From IMG/VR virus record IMGVR_UViG_3300036781_000230, positions 1 through 64,000 of that record: a stretch of 64,000 bases of DNA. One strand, written 5' to 3'. The stretch is from a virus. Numbering within the stretch: position 1 is the first letter of the stretch; each line of letters begins with the position of its first letter. The notes beneath the pieces were generated by a model that made no database searches, was not told where the DNA came from, and was given only the letters and a program-made list of their open reading frames with translations. Positions 16,142 through 25,186 of the stretch are shown here, piece after piece. Made by a program: the position numbers and the translations under genes.

Positions 16142-16530
16142 GTGAAGTTAGCGATCTTTCAGAGGTAGTGAATGATGGGGTTCTATCAGAATCTTATTTT
16201 ATTCTACGTCAGACGGGTCATTTCGGCTTAGGTGGATGGATCATAGATTCTTCAAGTAATCTTAACGGGTGGGGAGTAGTTTCAGTAGCCACGGAAGAAG
16301 ACCTTTTGATGATTACAGAAGGTGATAGAGTTACCGGAATAATGGTCTTTCATTCCGAGAAAAGAATTTACGAGACTCAATTAGACACTGCTCCTACTAA
16401 TTCATCTAGTCTTCAGAAATTTAGCGATATTATGATTTGGAACCATCAACAGTGGAGAGTACTAGCTGTAGGTCCTTATCCTAACAGAAAATTCTGGAGA
16501 GCGTTAGCGGTCAGAATGGCTGGTGTTTAA
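16138..16530 (+). CDS. head closure / neck protein, putative
   Basis: 130 residues with alternating strands (ITEGDRVTGIMVFHSEKRIY, then QQWRVLAVGPYPNRKFWRAL). Size, position and beta-rich plan fit a head closure or connector protein of a myovirus. The family is not certain. It overlaps genes on both sides by 1-4 bases. Confidence 0.55.
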   Translation: MSEVSDLSEVVNDGVLSESYFILRQTGHFGLGGWIIDSSSNLNGWGVVSVATEEDLLMITEGDRVTGIMVFHSEKRIYETQLDTAPTNSSSLQKFSDIMIWNHQQWRVLAVGPYPNRKFWRALAVRMAGV

Positions 16531-17351
16531 TGTCTATTATAACTTATCCAGACGGTTCACAATTAACATCAACCGCTCTAACTGATTCAGAAATACAAAC
16601 TCTGATGCAGACTATAAGTGCTCAGATGTTAGGAATTATAGTATCTCCATTCACAATAAACATTACAACTACTCAAAACAGTAGTGTTTGTTCAGTGGTA
16701 AATACTCTTAATCTATATGCTGGAGAACTTGTAGTTTCTGCTGGCATTCCTGAGAATACCTTAATTATAGCAGTAGATAACGAAGCGAAAACCATTACTT
16801 TAAGTAATAGTGCTACTATAACTGGAACTGAAGAAGCTACAATTACAGATCCAAATTGTTATTTTAAAGTAAGAATCGGGTGGCAAATCGAGGGTCAACC
16901 AGGTCCACCCATCGATCAAGATACTGTTACTATATCGGCAGTTACTCTAGACACTGATTACTCTAGAATGCACGATATTGTCAGTTCTGAATCTATGGAT
17001 GGGACGCAGAGCATTCAGACTGATGTATACACTAGAGCGTGGAAGATAAACTGGACATTCTACGGGCCTAGTTCAGTTGACCACGCCAGAGCAATTAGAT
17101 CAGCTCTAGTTACTATTCAATTTGTTACTGATTTTCTGTCTACTTCTAATCTGTATGTAAATCCAGACATAGAAGTACCCAAAAGATTTCCTGAAAATTT
17201 CCAGGGAAGATGGTGGGAAAGAGTAGATTTAGAAGTTCAGTTTAATGAACAAATTACTGAAACCTTTACTGTAGGGACCGTTCAGTCTGTCGAAGTTAAA
17301 ATGTACACTAAAGACGGGCTACAATCTGATTTTACAGTTACAACGCCATAA
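16530..17351 (+). CDS. neck/tail terminator protein (gp12-like) with inserted beta module
   Basis: 273 residues. The second half, YFKVRIGWQIEGQPGPPIDQ, followed by SRMHDIV and YTRAWKINWTFYGPSSVDHA, and an ending in V-Q-S-V-E-V, resembles phage neck/tail terminator proteins. Residues about 38-112 are an insertion (NLYAGELVVSAGIPENTLII, SNSATITGT) related to the one in the 14729 gene. It likely caps the tail tube. Confidence 0.7.
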   Translation: MSIITYPDGSQLTSTALTDSEIQTLMQTISAQMLGIIVSPFTINITTTQNSSVCSVVNTLNLYAGELVVSAGIPENTLIIAVDNEAKTITLSNSATITGTEEATITDPNCYFKVRIGWQIEGQPGPPIDQDTVTISAVTLDTDYSRMHDIVSSESMDGTQSIQTDVYTRAWKINWTFYGPSSVDHARAIRSALVTIQFVTDFLSTSNLYVNPDIEVPKRFPENFQGRWWERVDLEVQFNEQITETFTVGTVQSVEVKMYTKDGLQSDFTVTTP

Positions 17352-17363
17352 GGAGTTTAAGAT

Positions 17364-18797
17364 ATGGGATCATCTACTTTGCCGCTGTCTATTATCGCCG
17401 ATGTAACTGTAGTGACATCTTCACCTCAGGTAGCGGCTCCGACCTTTAATATAGGTTTGATTATTGGTCCTTCAACTGCTATTCCATCGTATGGAGCAAA
17501 TTCAAGAGTTCGTACGTATCTTGCAGCTACGTACTCTACAGCTATGTTAGCTGACGGATTTACTACTGATGACCCTGAGTTTATTTGTGCTCAGATTTAT
17601 TTCAGTCAATCTCCTCAACCTCAGACACTTCAAATTGGTCGTCAAGATTTAACTGCTATTGCTGCTGCTGCTCCTGCTGCTTCAGAAGGTGGTACAGGAT
17701 ATGTGGTTGGAGATATCGTAGGAGTGACTCAATCGAGTGCCTCTTTCGGTGAGCTTCGAGTATCTACGATTGGTACCAACGGCGTAGTTACTGCGCTTAC
17801 TACAGTTGCTGGCAATCAGGGAACGGGTTATTCTGTAGCTTCTGGCTTGGCTACAACTGGAGGTTCCGGTACTGGACTTCAGGTAGATATTACCGCTATT
17901 GGAGAAACTCCTCTTCAATCTGTTCAAGTTTGCAGAAATGTTAGTGCTTTGTGGTATCCTTGCATGGTTACCACCGCTGTCGACGCTGACCACATTGCTA
18001 TTTCAGCTTGGGTATTGTCTCAAGTCGGTACAATCTACTTTGGTACTTCCTCAGCTGCTACCGTTCCTGCTGGAACTGCCGGTAATCCTTTTCTTACCAT
18101 GTATGGCGCTGGCTCTAAGAGAACCTGGATGCAGTGGGCTACGACGCAAAGCGGACTCATCCCAACACAAGCATATTTTGTTGCTGCGGTCATGGGTCAA
18201 GCTATGGCTTCAAACACTCAACTTGCTAATTCTGCTTTCACTGAAAAGTTTAGCGGTGGAGTTCCTCTCGTCGGAGTATTCGTAGAACCCAATCTAACTA
18301 CCACTCAGATTGCTAATATCGAAGGACAGAGCACTTCGCTTGGCCCCAATGGAAATCTTTATCTAAATTACGGAAATTCATTCAATGTGCTTGAACAAGG
18401 CACCATGATGGCTCCCGGAGTTTTCTTTGATCAGATTTTAAATCTCGATATTCTAGCTTCTAACATTCAGTTTGCTATCATGAATCTTCTGACTTCATCT
18501 CCGAAGATTCCTCAAACTGACGCAGGTCAGCAACTCTTGATACAAGCAGTCGAGTCCGCTCTTACGCAGTCTGCTAACACCGGATTTATTGCTTCGGGAG
18601 TTTGGAAAGGACAGAATATCCTCAACCAGATTACTCCTGGTATGGCTCTTCCAACTGGATTTGCAGTAGTATCTCCTCTTTATAAGACTCTTACTTCTGC
18701 TCAAATCCAAGCTCGTCAAGCGCCTCCTATTTATGTGGCTCTTATCGAAGCTGGAGCTGTTCACTTCGTGACTATCGAAGTTCTTGTACAGGTATAA
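17364..18797 (+). CDS. contractile tail sheath protein (DUF3383)
   Basis: 477 residues. N-terminal IADVTVVTSSPQVAAPTFNI, then Y-x-S-x-x-M-L-A-DGF and IYFSQSPQPQTLQIGR match DUF3383 sheaths, as do GSKRTWMQWATTQSGLIPTQ in the middle and IPQTDAGQQLLIQAVESALT near the end. Residues about 105-180 are a Gly/Thr-rich insertion (EGGTGYVVGD..., QGTGYSV, GGSGTGLQVDI), a domain probably displayed outside. The sheath makes this phage a myovirus. Confidence 0.88.
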   Translation: MGSSTLPLSIIADVTVVTSSPQVAAPTFNIGLIIGPSTAIPSYGANSRVRTYLAATYSTAMLADGFTTDDPEFICAQIYFSQSPQPQTLQIGRQDLTAIAAAAPAASEGGTGYVVGDIVGVTQSSASFGELRVSTIGTNGVVTALTTVAGNQGTGYSVASGLATTGGSGTGLQVDITAIGETPLQSVQVCRNVSALWYPCMVTTAVDADHIAISAWVLSQVGTIYFGTSSAATVPAGTAGNPFLTMYGAGSKRTWMQWATTQSGLIPTQAYFVAAVMGQAMASNTQLANSAFTEKFSGGVPLVGVFVEPNLTTTQIANIEGQSTSLGPNGNLYLNYGNSFNVLEQGTMMAPGVFFDQILNLDILASNIQFAIMNLLTSSPKIPQTDAGQQLLIQAVESALTQSANTGFIASGVWKGQNILNQITPGMALPTGFAVVSPLYKTLTSAQIQARQAPPIYVALIEAGAVHFVTIEVLVQV

Positions 18798-18817
18798 TCT
18801 ATAAGTCTCAAGGGTTA

Positions 18818-18861
18818 TATGCAATTCGAGTATGAATATACATACATATTTGGGTTGCATA
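18818..18861. repeat. 44-bp bipartite element, copy 2
   Basis: TATGCAA, 30 bp, TTGCATA, in the gap between sheath and tube genes. The arms can pair (ATATGCAA/TTGCATAT) with partial inner pairing. A second small hairpin GATTCC/GGAATC (18863-18877) follows, as a palindrome follows copy 1. Confidence 0.7.
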
Positions 18862-18949
18862 TGATTCCATGGGAATCCAGGATATCTTAGTGATGACCCT
18901 GGTGAATACTAATCATCATTTTACTGTTCGGTATTTGAAAGGATAACTC

Positions 18950-19393
18950 ATGGCTACAACCTATGCCTTCAAGAGTGTTGTCGGGGCTTTTGCTGATCCT
19001 GACGTTGGAAGTTTCCCTTTTGCAGGACAAGAGGGGGTCAAGCATATTACGATTGGAAATGCTACAGATCGTACTGTGCACGACACAGCTGCTGATGGTA
19101 CTGTCATGGTATCCTATGTTTCAGGTGCTTCTGGTTACGCTGAAATTGAATGCCAACAGAATAGCACTCTTAATCAGTTTTTAGTTAACTGGGCAAATGC
19201 TAAGTTTACAGAGAGTGAAAATGGTGGAGCAGCTAATTTTGCTGCCGCTGTTCTTAAACTCGTAGATCTTCTATCTGGAGCCAACCATACTCTTACAGGA
19301 GTGTCTCCTCTGAAGATTCCAGATAAAGCTTATGGTCCTTCAGGAGCTTCTGTTACTTGGCGATTGATGGCAGCTCAAGTTGTGACTCAGTAG
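18950..19393 (+). CDS. tail tube protein (DUF3277)
   Basis: 147 residues: MATTYAFKSVVGAFADPDVG, then SYVSGASGYAEIECQQNSTL and an ending VTWRLMAAQVVTQ. This is the DUF3277 pattern that always pairs with DUF3383 sheaths; it forms the inner tube that penetrates the cell on contraction. GAAAGGA lies 7 bases before the ATG. Confidence 0.85.
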   Translation: MATTYAFKSVVGAFADPDVGSFPFAGQEGVKHITIGNATDRTVHDTAADGTVMVSYVSGASGYAEIECQQNSTLNQFLVNWANAKFTESENGGAANFAAAVLKLVDLLSGANHTLTGVSPLKIPDKAYGPSGASVTWRLMAAQVVTQ

Positions 19394-19426
19394 GTTTAAA
19401 ATCTTATTATCAAGGAGAATCAAAAA

Positions 19427-19816
19427 GTGGAACCCCGAGTAAATCAAAAGGAAGTTAAGGTAGGAGAACAATCTTACTCAATTAAGAAGATGGACCCACG
19501 ACTAGCTTGCTGGCTTTTCTCAGTCCTAGCAGGAAAAGCTCCCTCAGGGTCTTCTTTGTTGGCTGCCTTGGGAAACTGCTCCAAATCAGAGTTTGATGAA
19601 ATTCAAGGTCATGCTCTTCGATTTGTGTTCCACTGTGATCTCCAAGATGGGGTGCTTCTAGAGATTCCTATTCTCGGTTCTAATGGAATGTGGGCCATCA
19701 AAGAACTTAATGATGATCCATCAAAAGTTTATAAGTTGACTACTGAGAGTATCATGTTCAACATAAATCCTTTTTTAGAAGGAAACAAGTCGACCGACCA
19801 ACCGTTGAATCGCTAA
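19427..19816 (+). CDS. tail assembly chaperone, short (0-frame) form
   Basis: 129 residues, GTG start after AAGGAG. It lies between tube and tape measure genes, the normal site of the tail assembly chaperone. Near its end the codons CCT TTT TTA hold a T-TTT-TTA slippery heptamer (19771-19777). Most ribosomes should end at 19816; a fraction slip back one base and make the long form listed next. The chaperones coat the tape measure during tube polymerisation. Confidence 0.8.
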   Translation: MEPRVNQKEVKVGEQSYSIKKMDPRLACWLFSVLAGKAPSGSSLLAALGNCSKSEFDEIQGHALRFVFHCDLQDGVLLEIPILGSNGMWAIKELNDDPSKVYKLTTESIMFNINPFLEGNKSTDQPLNR

Positions 19817-20025
19817 ATTCTTTCGGATGGGAACCAGCTTTTTATACTAGTCTAAGTCCAATACTCATGAGACCAGTAGAAGCTGGACTGTGGAAACTCC
19901 ACGAAACATTCGATGGAACTTACATAGTGGATGACTTGTTTGACATCCTAGAAATGATGGATGTAAAGATGGAGAACGAAGCACGAGCCGAAGAATATAG
20001 GAGAAGAAAAGAAAATGTCCGCTAA
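19427..20025 (+). CDS. tail assembly chaperone, -1 frameshift long form
   Basis: After 117 codons in frame 0, a -1 shift at T-TTT-TTA (19771-19777) continues in an open frame of 82 codons to TAA at 20023-20025, giving about 199 residues. The extension (LNSFGWEPAFYTSLSPILMR, then DGTYIVDDLFDILEMMDVKM) reads as a real helical domain. It has no start codon of its own before residue 30 or so, and it runs 11 bases into the tape measure gene. This matches the conserved G/GT arrangement of tailed phages. Confidence 0.8.
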
Positions 20026-21646
20026 CATTCTCGATTCCTATTTAGTAAAACTCGGTGCTGTAGTAGATGGTAGTTCATGGCAGAAATTTTCTTACACTCT
20101 TAGAGACGCTGAGAAAAATGTCTTGTCATTTGCTGGTGGCACCATGCTCAATTTTCTCAAGGTTGAGGCTACTATAGTAAGTGCTCTTTCTGCGGCTGGA
20201 ACAGGAATCATAGCTCTAGCGGATAAAACCGCAATGGCTGATCAACAGTACAGACTCTTTGGTATGAGAATGTTAATGACCAAAGAGTCTGCCAGAGCCA
20301 TGAAAATTGCCCAAGATGAGCTCGGTGCTTCTCTTGATGAAATTGCTTACGATCCAGAACTTAATAAAAGATTTCAATATCTCTATGAGCAAAACATAAA
20401 GCTCGGTAGAGCTATGGGCGACGGGTTTGACAGTAACATGCGTAGTATTCGTGATATTCGCATGGAATATGGAAGATTTACCGCCGAATTAGAATTTCTT
20501 GCTGGTGGAGCAGTTAGTAAACTTTTCGAAAAATTGGGATTTGGTTCTGGAGATGTTCTCAATAAGCTTAATAAGCTTAATGATTGGTTCACAGAAAATC
20601 TTCCGGGAATATCAGATCAAGTAGCTAATAAGTTAATTCCAGTTTGGCAAGATTGGGTAGTGGTCGGTAAAGACCTTAAAAATACAGTTAAGGATGTTGC
20701 TGGAGAATTTCAGTTTTTAACTGGAGTAATTACTGGAGATGATTCACTTCAGACTAATACTCTAAATGTTAAAGACGCCACAAAGGCAGCTTTAGATTGG
20801 TTAGATGTACTTGCTGAAATTGCCCTTACTCTTCAACTGATTGCAAAAACAGGTACTCATGCTTTTGCAGCGGGAACTGAAGGATTAGCATCTTTGATGG
20901 CCAGATTTCATGGGAATACAAAAGAAGCAGATAGATTAAACTATCTTTCTCAGCAAGACATGAAAGCCGCTGTTAATAATGTTGGAGATTATTTCTCAGG
21001 TAACGGAGCTAATGGACTTAACAAAGATTTTAGTGGAATCAATGATTTCTTTAAGAAACAAAATGAAAGAACTCAAGCAGAAAACACAACAAATCCAAAC
21101 TTAGCTAATCTAGTAAATCAGGCTGGTAAAAAATACAACATCGATCCTAATCTTCTATCTGCTCTTATCCATAAGGAAAGTAATTATAATACCGGTGCGA
21201 TAAGCAATAAAGGAGCTAAAGGTTTGATGCAGATGATGCCAGGAACAGCTTCTCAATATGGAGTTGATAATCCTTTCAATCCTGCTCAGTCTATAGAAGG
21301 TGGAACTCACTATCTTTCTGATTTACTTAATAAATATAATGGGAATGTTGAGAAGGCTTTAGCGGCTTACAATGCAGGTCCTGGGAATGTTGATAAGTAT
21401 GGAGGTATTCCTCCGTATAAAGAAACTGAAGACTACGTAAGAACTATCCTGAGAGACTATAGTCGGTACAGCAATGATGCCCATAGAGAAGGAGAAGCTG
21501 TTCATATAGGAACCGTTCACATTCATGTTCCCCATGACCTCCCATCTGATCAGTGGTCTCATTTCGTTAAAGAATCTATGGTTGATCTTACAAAGACTAA
21601 CAACGCTAAGACCATGGCACAGACTGCGGGAGGAGCGTTCTTCTAA
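20015..21646 (+). CDS. tape measure protein with lytic transglycosylase domain
   Basis: 543 residues, ATG after AGGAGAAG. The first 350 residues are helical with a hydrophobic stretch (AAGTGIIALA). Residues about 362-490 form an SLT domain: YNIDPNLLSALIHKESNYNT with catalytic Glu near 388, GAKGLMQMMPGTASQYGV, ALAAYNAGPGNVDKYGGIPP and Y-V-R-T-I. It sets tail length and can open peptidoglycan during entry. The length is short, so the tail should be short for a myovirus. Confidence 0.85.
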   Translation: MSANILDSYLVKLGAVVDGSSWQKFSYTLRDAEKNVLSFAGGTMLNFLKVEATIVSALSAAGTGIIALADKTAMADQQYRLFGMRMLMTKESARAMKIAQDELGASLDEIAYDPELNKRFQYLYEQNIKLGRAMGDGFDSNMRSIRDIRMEYGRFTAELEFLAGGAVSKLFEKLGFGSGDVLNKLNKLNDWFTENLPGISDQVANKLIPVWQDWVVVGKDLKNTVKDVAGEFQFLTGVITGDDSLQTNTLNVKDATKAALDWLDVLAEIALTLQLIAKTGTHAFAAGTEGLASLMARFHGNTKEADRLNYLSQQDMKAAVNNVGDYFSGNGANGLNKDFSGINDFFKKQNERTQAENTTNPNLANLVNQAGKKYNIDPNLLSALIHKESNYNTGAISNKGAKGLMQMMPGTASQYGVDNPFNPAQSIEGGTHYLSDLLNKYNGNVEKALAAYNAGPGNVDKYGGIPPYKETEDYVRTILRDYSRYSNDAHREGEAVHIGTVHIHVPHDLPSDQWSHFVKESMVDLTKTNNAKTMAQTAGGAFF

Positions 21647-22434
21647 TGGGATCAGGTATTATTTTTCCGCTAGGTTCTATAGCAGTAGCTGAAACTGAAG
21701 CTATAATAATTTCTAGTGAATATCAGAGTCCTCACGTAACTGTGGCTTCTCAGGGGGCCTGGACTCCTCCTCAATATTCAAAACCTGCCTTAACTATCTT
21801 AACTGTTCCAGCGACTTCAAATACCGCTACTGGCCAACCCTCTACTCCAGCAATTAATTACGTTTTCGATGCTGTTATGAGACTTAACCACAGCCGATCT
21901 CTAGTTAAGACTCAGCATCCTGTTCTTACAGGAGCTAATATCTCAGATCACGCTTATGTTAAACCTAGTGTAGTGGTCTTAGAAATTGGTATGAGTGATG
22001 CGATGAGTTCATTTAGTGCTGGAGTGTGGGTAGGGGCAGCCACCAAGAGTGTTTCAGCTTGGCAAATTCTCAAACAACTTCAGGTTAGCAGAACTCTTCT
22101 AACTCTTACAACTAGATTAGATACGTATTCTAATATGCTGATCGAGAATTTAACTTCTCCAGACGATAATAAAACTCTTCATGGTTTGAGAGCGACCGTG
22201 ACTTTGGGAGAAATTCTTTCAGCTAGTGTATCTTCTGTTCCTAATGTTAGTGCCAGACCTCAAACATCTGGTAGTTCTTCTGGTGGAACTATTCAATCTG
22301 TTCCTCCTAATCCATCGCAGACTGAGCAGAATGTCATTCCATCTACGCTATGGCCTAACACTCCATTATTTCCATCAGTCCCAGGCGCTGGATTAGTCAG
22401 TAGCAACAGTCTGGGACAAGTCCCGACGGAGTAA
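21646..22434 (+). CDS. baseplate Dit-like protein
   Basis: 262 residues. VFDAVMRLNHSRSLVKTQHP, then VLTGANISDHAYVKPSVVVL and the later LDTYSNMLIENLTSPDDNKT with GLRATVTLGEI follow the Dit-like N-terminal domain of simple contractile baseplates. The last 60 residues are Pro/Ser/Thr rich and probably flexible. It overlaps the tape measure stop by 1 base. Confidence 0.72.
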   Translation: MGSGIIFPLGSIAVAETEAIIISSEYQSPHVTVASQGAWTPPQYSKPALTILTVPATSNTATGQPSTPAINYVFDAVMRLNHSRSLVKTQHPVLTGANISDHAYVKPSVVVLEIGMSDAMSSFSAGVWVGAATKSVSAWQILKQLQVSRTLLTLTTRLDTYSNMLIENLTSPDDNKTLHGLRATVTLGEILSASVSSVPNVSARPQTSGSSSGGTIQSVPPNPSQTEQNVIPSTLWPNTPLFPSVPGAGLVSSNSLGQVPTE

Positions 22435-22437
22435 GTC

Positions 22438-22863
22438 ATGAGTTTACAGCTTATACCTCTTACTAATTCTCCAAATCAACAATTCACGGTGTTACTACAG
22501 GTTGACGGAACTCCATTAACTTTAAATTTAACTATTAAATTTAATGAGATGTCTGGCTACTGGATACTTTCTATTTCAGATGTGAATAATAATCTACTAG
22601 TAGATTCTGTTCCAATGATATGCGGTAGTTATCCAGCAGCTAATCTTCTTCAACAACAAAGATACTTGAATATTGGTAGTTGGTATATAATCAACGTAGC
22701 TAACGGAACCCCAACTGGGGGTTCTGGAATAGGCTATGGTCAAGGTGGATATGGTCAAGGACCGTACGGCGGACAAGCCGGCCAAGGTGGAGAAGACTAT
22801 CCAGATGCGAGTAATTTAGGAACTGATTTCCAACTATGGGTGGATGATACTCCTAATATTTAG
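22438..22863 (+). CDS. baseplate protein (DUF6983 / plug-like), Gly-rich tail
   Basis: 141 residues. The folded part (QQFTVLLQVDGTPLTLNLTI, GYWILSISDVNNNLLVDSVP, QQRYLNIGSWYIINVAN) matches the DUF6983 baseplate family in which a short substrate-like beta domain sits by the hub. Residues about 98-120 repeat YGQGG. It ends FQLWVDD, typical of the family. Confidence 0.7.
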   Translation: MSLQLIPLTNSPNQQFTVLLQVDGTPLTLNLTIKFNEMSGYWILSISDVNNNLLVDSVPMICGSYPAANLLQQQRYLNIGSWYIINVANGTPTGGSGIGYGQGGYGQGPYGGQAGQGGEDYPDASNLGTDFQLWVDDTPNI

Positions 22864-22874
22864 ATTAGGTTTTA

Positions 22875-22918
22875 TATGCAAATAATGACTAAGTGTATTA
22901 TCATGAATAATTTGCATA
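22875..22918 (+). repeat. 44-bp bipartite element, copy 3
   Basis: TATGCAA, 30 bp, TTGCATA, between two baseplate genes. The arms form a 14-bp stem with one mismatch. The centre holds TATTATCATGA, also seen as AATTATCATGA in copy 6. Downstream is AACCTGG, a heptamer also found near copies 4 and 5. Confidence 0.75.
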
Positions 22919-22958
22919 TAATTCCTGACGCAACCTGGATTAACTAGAGAATGACTCC

Positions 22959-24059
22959 ATGAGCACTCAATCAACTACACCATTCTTCGGAAGAGCATAT
23001 TCACTAACTATTACTCCAAATCAAGGTCCATCAGCAGGAACTCCCATAGTTATTACGAGTGACTCTTTTGAACCCAATGCCTTAAGGGTAACTTTTGATA
23101 TAGTTCAATACGCTTTCTCAGCTTTCTGGGCAGCAGAAATAAACATCTGGAATGCTGATGGACCTATATCAACTGGACCTTCTGCAGGAGTTGATTTGTA
23201 CCAAGCTGTGATTCAAGAAGGTGACATAGTAACTTTAGCAGCTGGATATCAAGCTGACTATCCTTATCCTTCTGTTCCTCCAGCTATTTTTACTGGTCCA
23301 GTATTTTATACTATTCAAGATAGACTAGATGTCGTAGACAGAAGACTCACCATTCACTGTCTCTTGAATAGAGCACTAACTACTCAAAATTTTCTCAACG
23401 CTACTTTACCTGCTCTATCTACTCAGTTTACTCAAGCTCAGTTTATAGCCAGTCAGGCTCTCAATAAGATTGGATTGAATAATTCTCAGGTTCAGTCGGT
23501 TATAAATTCAGCTACTCCTCAAAGAGGAGCTAATAGATTACCTAGAGGAAAATCTTACTTTGGTAATCCTCATCCTTATCTTAATGCGTTAGCTGACCAA
23601 AATAACCTATTATCGTGGTTTGATAATAAAGGATGGAATGTAGACTCTCTACAGCAACCTCTAGGAAATTTAGTAGCTACTTATGCTCCTATAGTTCCTC
23701 AAGGTGGACCTCCAGCTAAAGTTGGTGGAGTAACTCTGAGTCTCATAGGACAGCCTCAACAGACTCAACTAGGAGTGAATTTTAGAGTTTTACTAGATCC
23801 TAATGTTCAAATAACTGCGCCACTTCCTCAAGTGGCTGTTCAAAAACAGTTTATTAGACAGGCTCCTATTGCCTATCCATTACCCGTAGGACAGGGACCG
23901 CCGGTTCCTATTGTTGATAAGTATGCTGTAGTTGGAATTCGTTTTATCGGAGACACTAGGGGAAATACCTGGTACTCAGAAATTACTGGAATAGCTCAAA
24001 TTCAGCAAGCTATTCAACTTCTTGGTCAAAGTCTTCAAGCCGACGCTACGGGGAATTAG
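22959..24059 (+). CDS. baseplate hub protein (gp27-like), putative
   Basis: 366 residues. It starts FFGRAYSLTITPNQGPSAGT and has FEPNALRVTFDIVQYAFSAF, GDIVTLAAGY, then FTGPVFYTIQDRLDVVDRRL. This is the order of hub proteins that carry the spike. A Pro-rich linker precedes the C-terminal YAVVGIRFIGDTRGNTWYSE segment. Its neighbours (Dit-like before, Gp138-like spike after) support the call. Confidence 0.7.
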   Translation: MSTQSTTPFFGRAYSLTITPNQGPSAGTPIVITSDSFEPNALRVTFDIVQYAFSAFWAAEINIWNADGPISTGPSAGVDLYQAVIQEGDIVTLAAGYQADYPYPSVPPAIFTGPVFYTIQDRLDVVDRRLTIHCLLNRALTTQNFLNATLPALSTQFTQAQFIASQALNKIGLNNSQVQSVINSATPQRGANRLPRGKSYFGNPHPYLNALADQNNLLSWFDNKGWNVDSLQQPLGNLVATYAPIVPQGGPPAKVGGVTLSLIGQPQQTQLGVNFRVLLDPNVQITAPLPQVAVQKQFIRQAPIAYPLPVGQGPPVPIVDKYAVVGIRFIGDTRGNTWYSEITGIAQIQQAIQLLGQSLQADATGN

Positions 24060-24063
24060 AAAA

Positions 24064-24774
24064 ATGCTATCAATTCAAGAGAGACTGGGACTACATACAG
24101 AACCTATTGCTGGGGCTGCCTGGCAATGGGCTTGTATGTTACGCTGCGCAGTTCCTGGAATTGTAGAATCTTTCGATCCAGTTAAACAAACTTGTGTAGT
24201 TCAGCCAGCCATTCAGGAAATGGTTCTTTTACCGCCTCCACCAACTCAACAAGTCACTAATCCTGGAAATACTCAGAACATTCCCACATCAGTAACAATT
24301 GAACCTATTCAAGATGTTCCTATCATGATGATGAGAGTTCCTGGTTGGTCGATGACTTTTCCAATCACTAAAGGAACAGAGTGTCTTCTGATATTTTCTG
24401 ATATGTGTATCGACGGTTGGTGGCAGAACGGTGGAATCAACCCCCAGTATGATCGCCGTAGACACGATCTTTCCGACGCTTTTGCGTGGTTTGGCCCATG
24501 GTCTCAACCGAATGTCTTATCAAATTATTCTACCAGTTCTGTTCAAATAAGATCAGATGATCAGACTGTAGTTATAGACTTAGCTTCTAGCACTATTACA
24601 GTTACTGCTCCTAGTGTAGAAATTAAAGCTCAAGGCGGAACAGCTAAACCGGTTCTCACTAAAGATTTATATGACTGGGTGATCTCTACTTTATTGCCTG
24701 CTTTAGCTTCCCATAGCATTACAGTAACCCCTCCTCCAATTACTTCACTCACAACTATATTAGAGGCTGAGTAA
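24064..24774 (+). CDS. baseplate spike protein (Gp138 N-terminal-like)
   Basis: 236 residues from the ATG at 24064; the in-frame GTG at 24022 lies inside the hub gene. The OB-like domain (VPGIVESFDPVKQTCVVQPA, GWSMTFPITKGTECLLIFSD, then DGWWQNGGINPQYDRRRHDL) matches Gp138_N. The C-terminal part has repeating strands (SVQIRSDDQTVVIDLASSTI) that may form a trimeric needle. It would be the membrane-puncturing tip. Confidence 0.8.
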   Translation: MLSIQERLGLHTEPIAGAAWQWACMLRCAVPGIVESFDPVKQTCVVQPAIQEMVLLPPPPTQQVTNPGNTQNIPTSVTIEPIQDVPIMMMRVPGWSMTFPITKGTECLLIFSDMCIDGWWQNGGINPQYDRRRHDLSDAFAWFGPWSQPNVLSNYSTSSVQIRSDDQTVVIDLASSTITVTAPSVEIKAQGGTAKPVLTKDLYDWVISTLLPALASHSITVTPPPITSLTTILEAE

Positions 24775-25175
24775 TGGCAACTATAACTGTAAGAAAATTA
24801 GATCCAGTTACTTGGGAACCTCAATTTGGTAACGGTCAAGAGAACTTCATCTCGGATCTAGAGGCTGTAACTCAAATTATAGCTACTAGATTAAAATTAT
24901 TTCAGGGAGAATGGTTTCTTAATCTAGAAGACGGATTACCTCTGTTTCAATCTATCTTAGGTTCTTCGGGTAGTCAGAGAAATATCACAGTCATTACCAA
25001 CTTGATAGCAGCTAGAATTTTGGGAACTCCTTATGTTACGGCTATAGTTTCTATTACAGCTACCTATCAAAATAGAAAATTTGTGTTTAGTGCAACGGTG
25101 GCTACTCAGTTTGGAGTTGTAACAGTGAGCAATTCTCCTGGAACCTCTGCTATTCTGACGAGTCCATCCTCCTAG
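24774..25175 (+). CDS. baseplate wedge protein (gp25-like)
   Basis: 133 residues. LEAVTQIIATRLKLFQGEWF, then LNLEDGLPLFQSILG and later IVSITATYQNRKFVFSATV match the gp25/W-like wedge subunit that starts sheath assembly. It overlaps the spike gene by 1 base and is followed by the J-like gene as expected. Confidence 0.82.
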   Translation: MATITVRKLDPVTWEPQFGNGQENFISDLEAVTQIIATRLKLFQGEWFLNLEDGLPLFQSILGSSGSQRNITVITNLIAARILGTPYVTAIVSITATYQNRKFVFSATVATQFGVVTVSNSPGTSAILTSPSS

Positions 25176-25186
25176 AAAGGGCTCTG

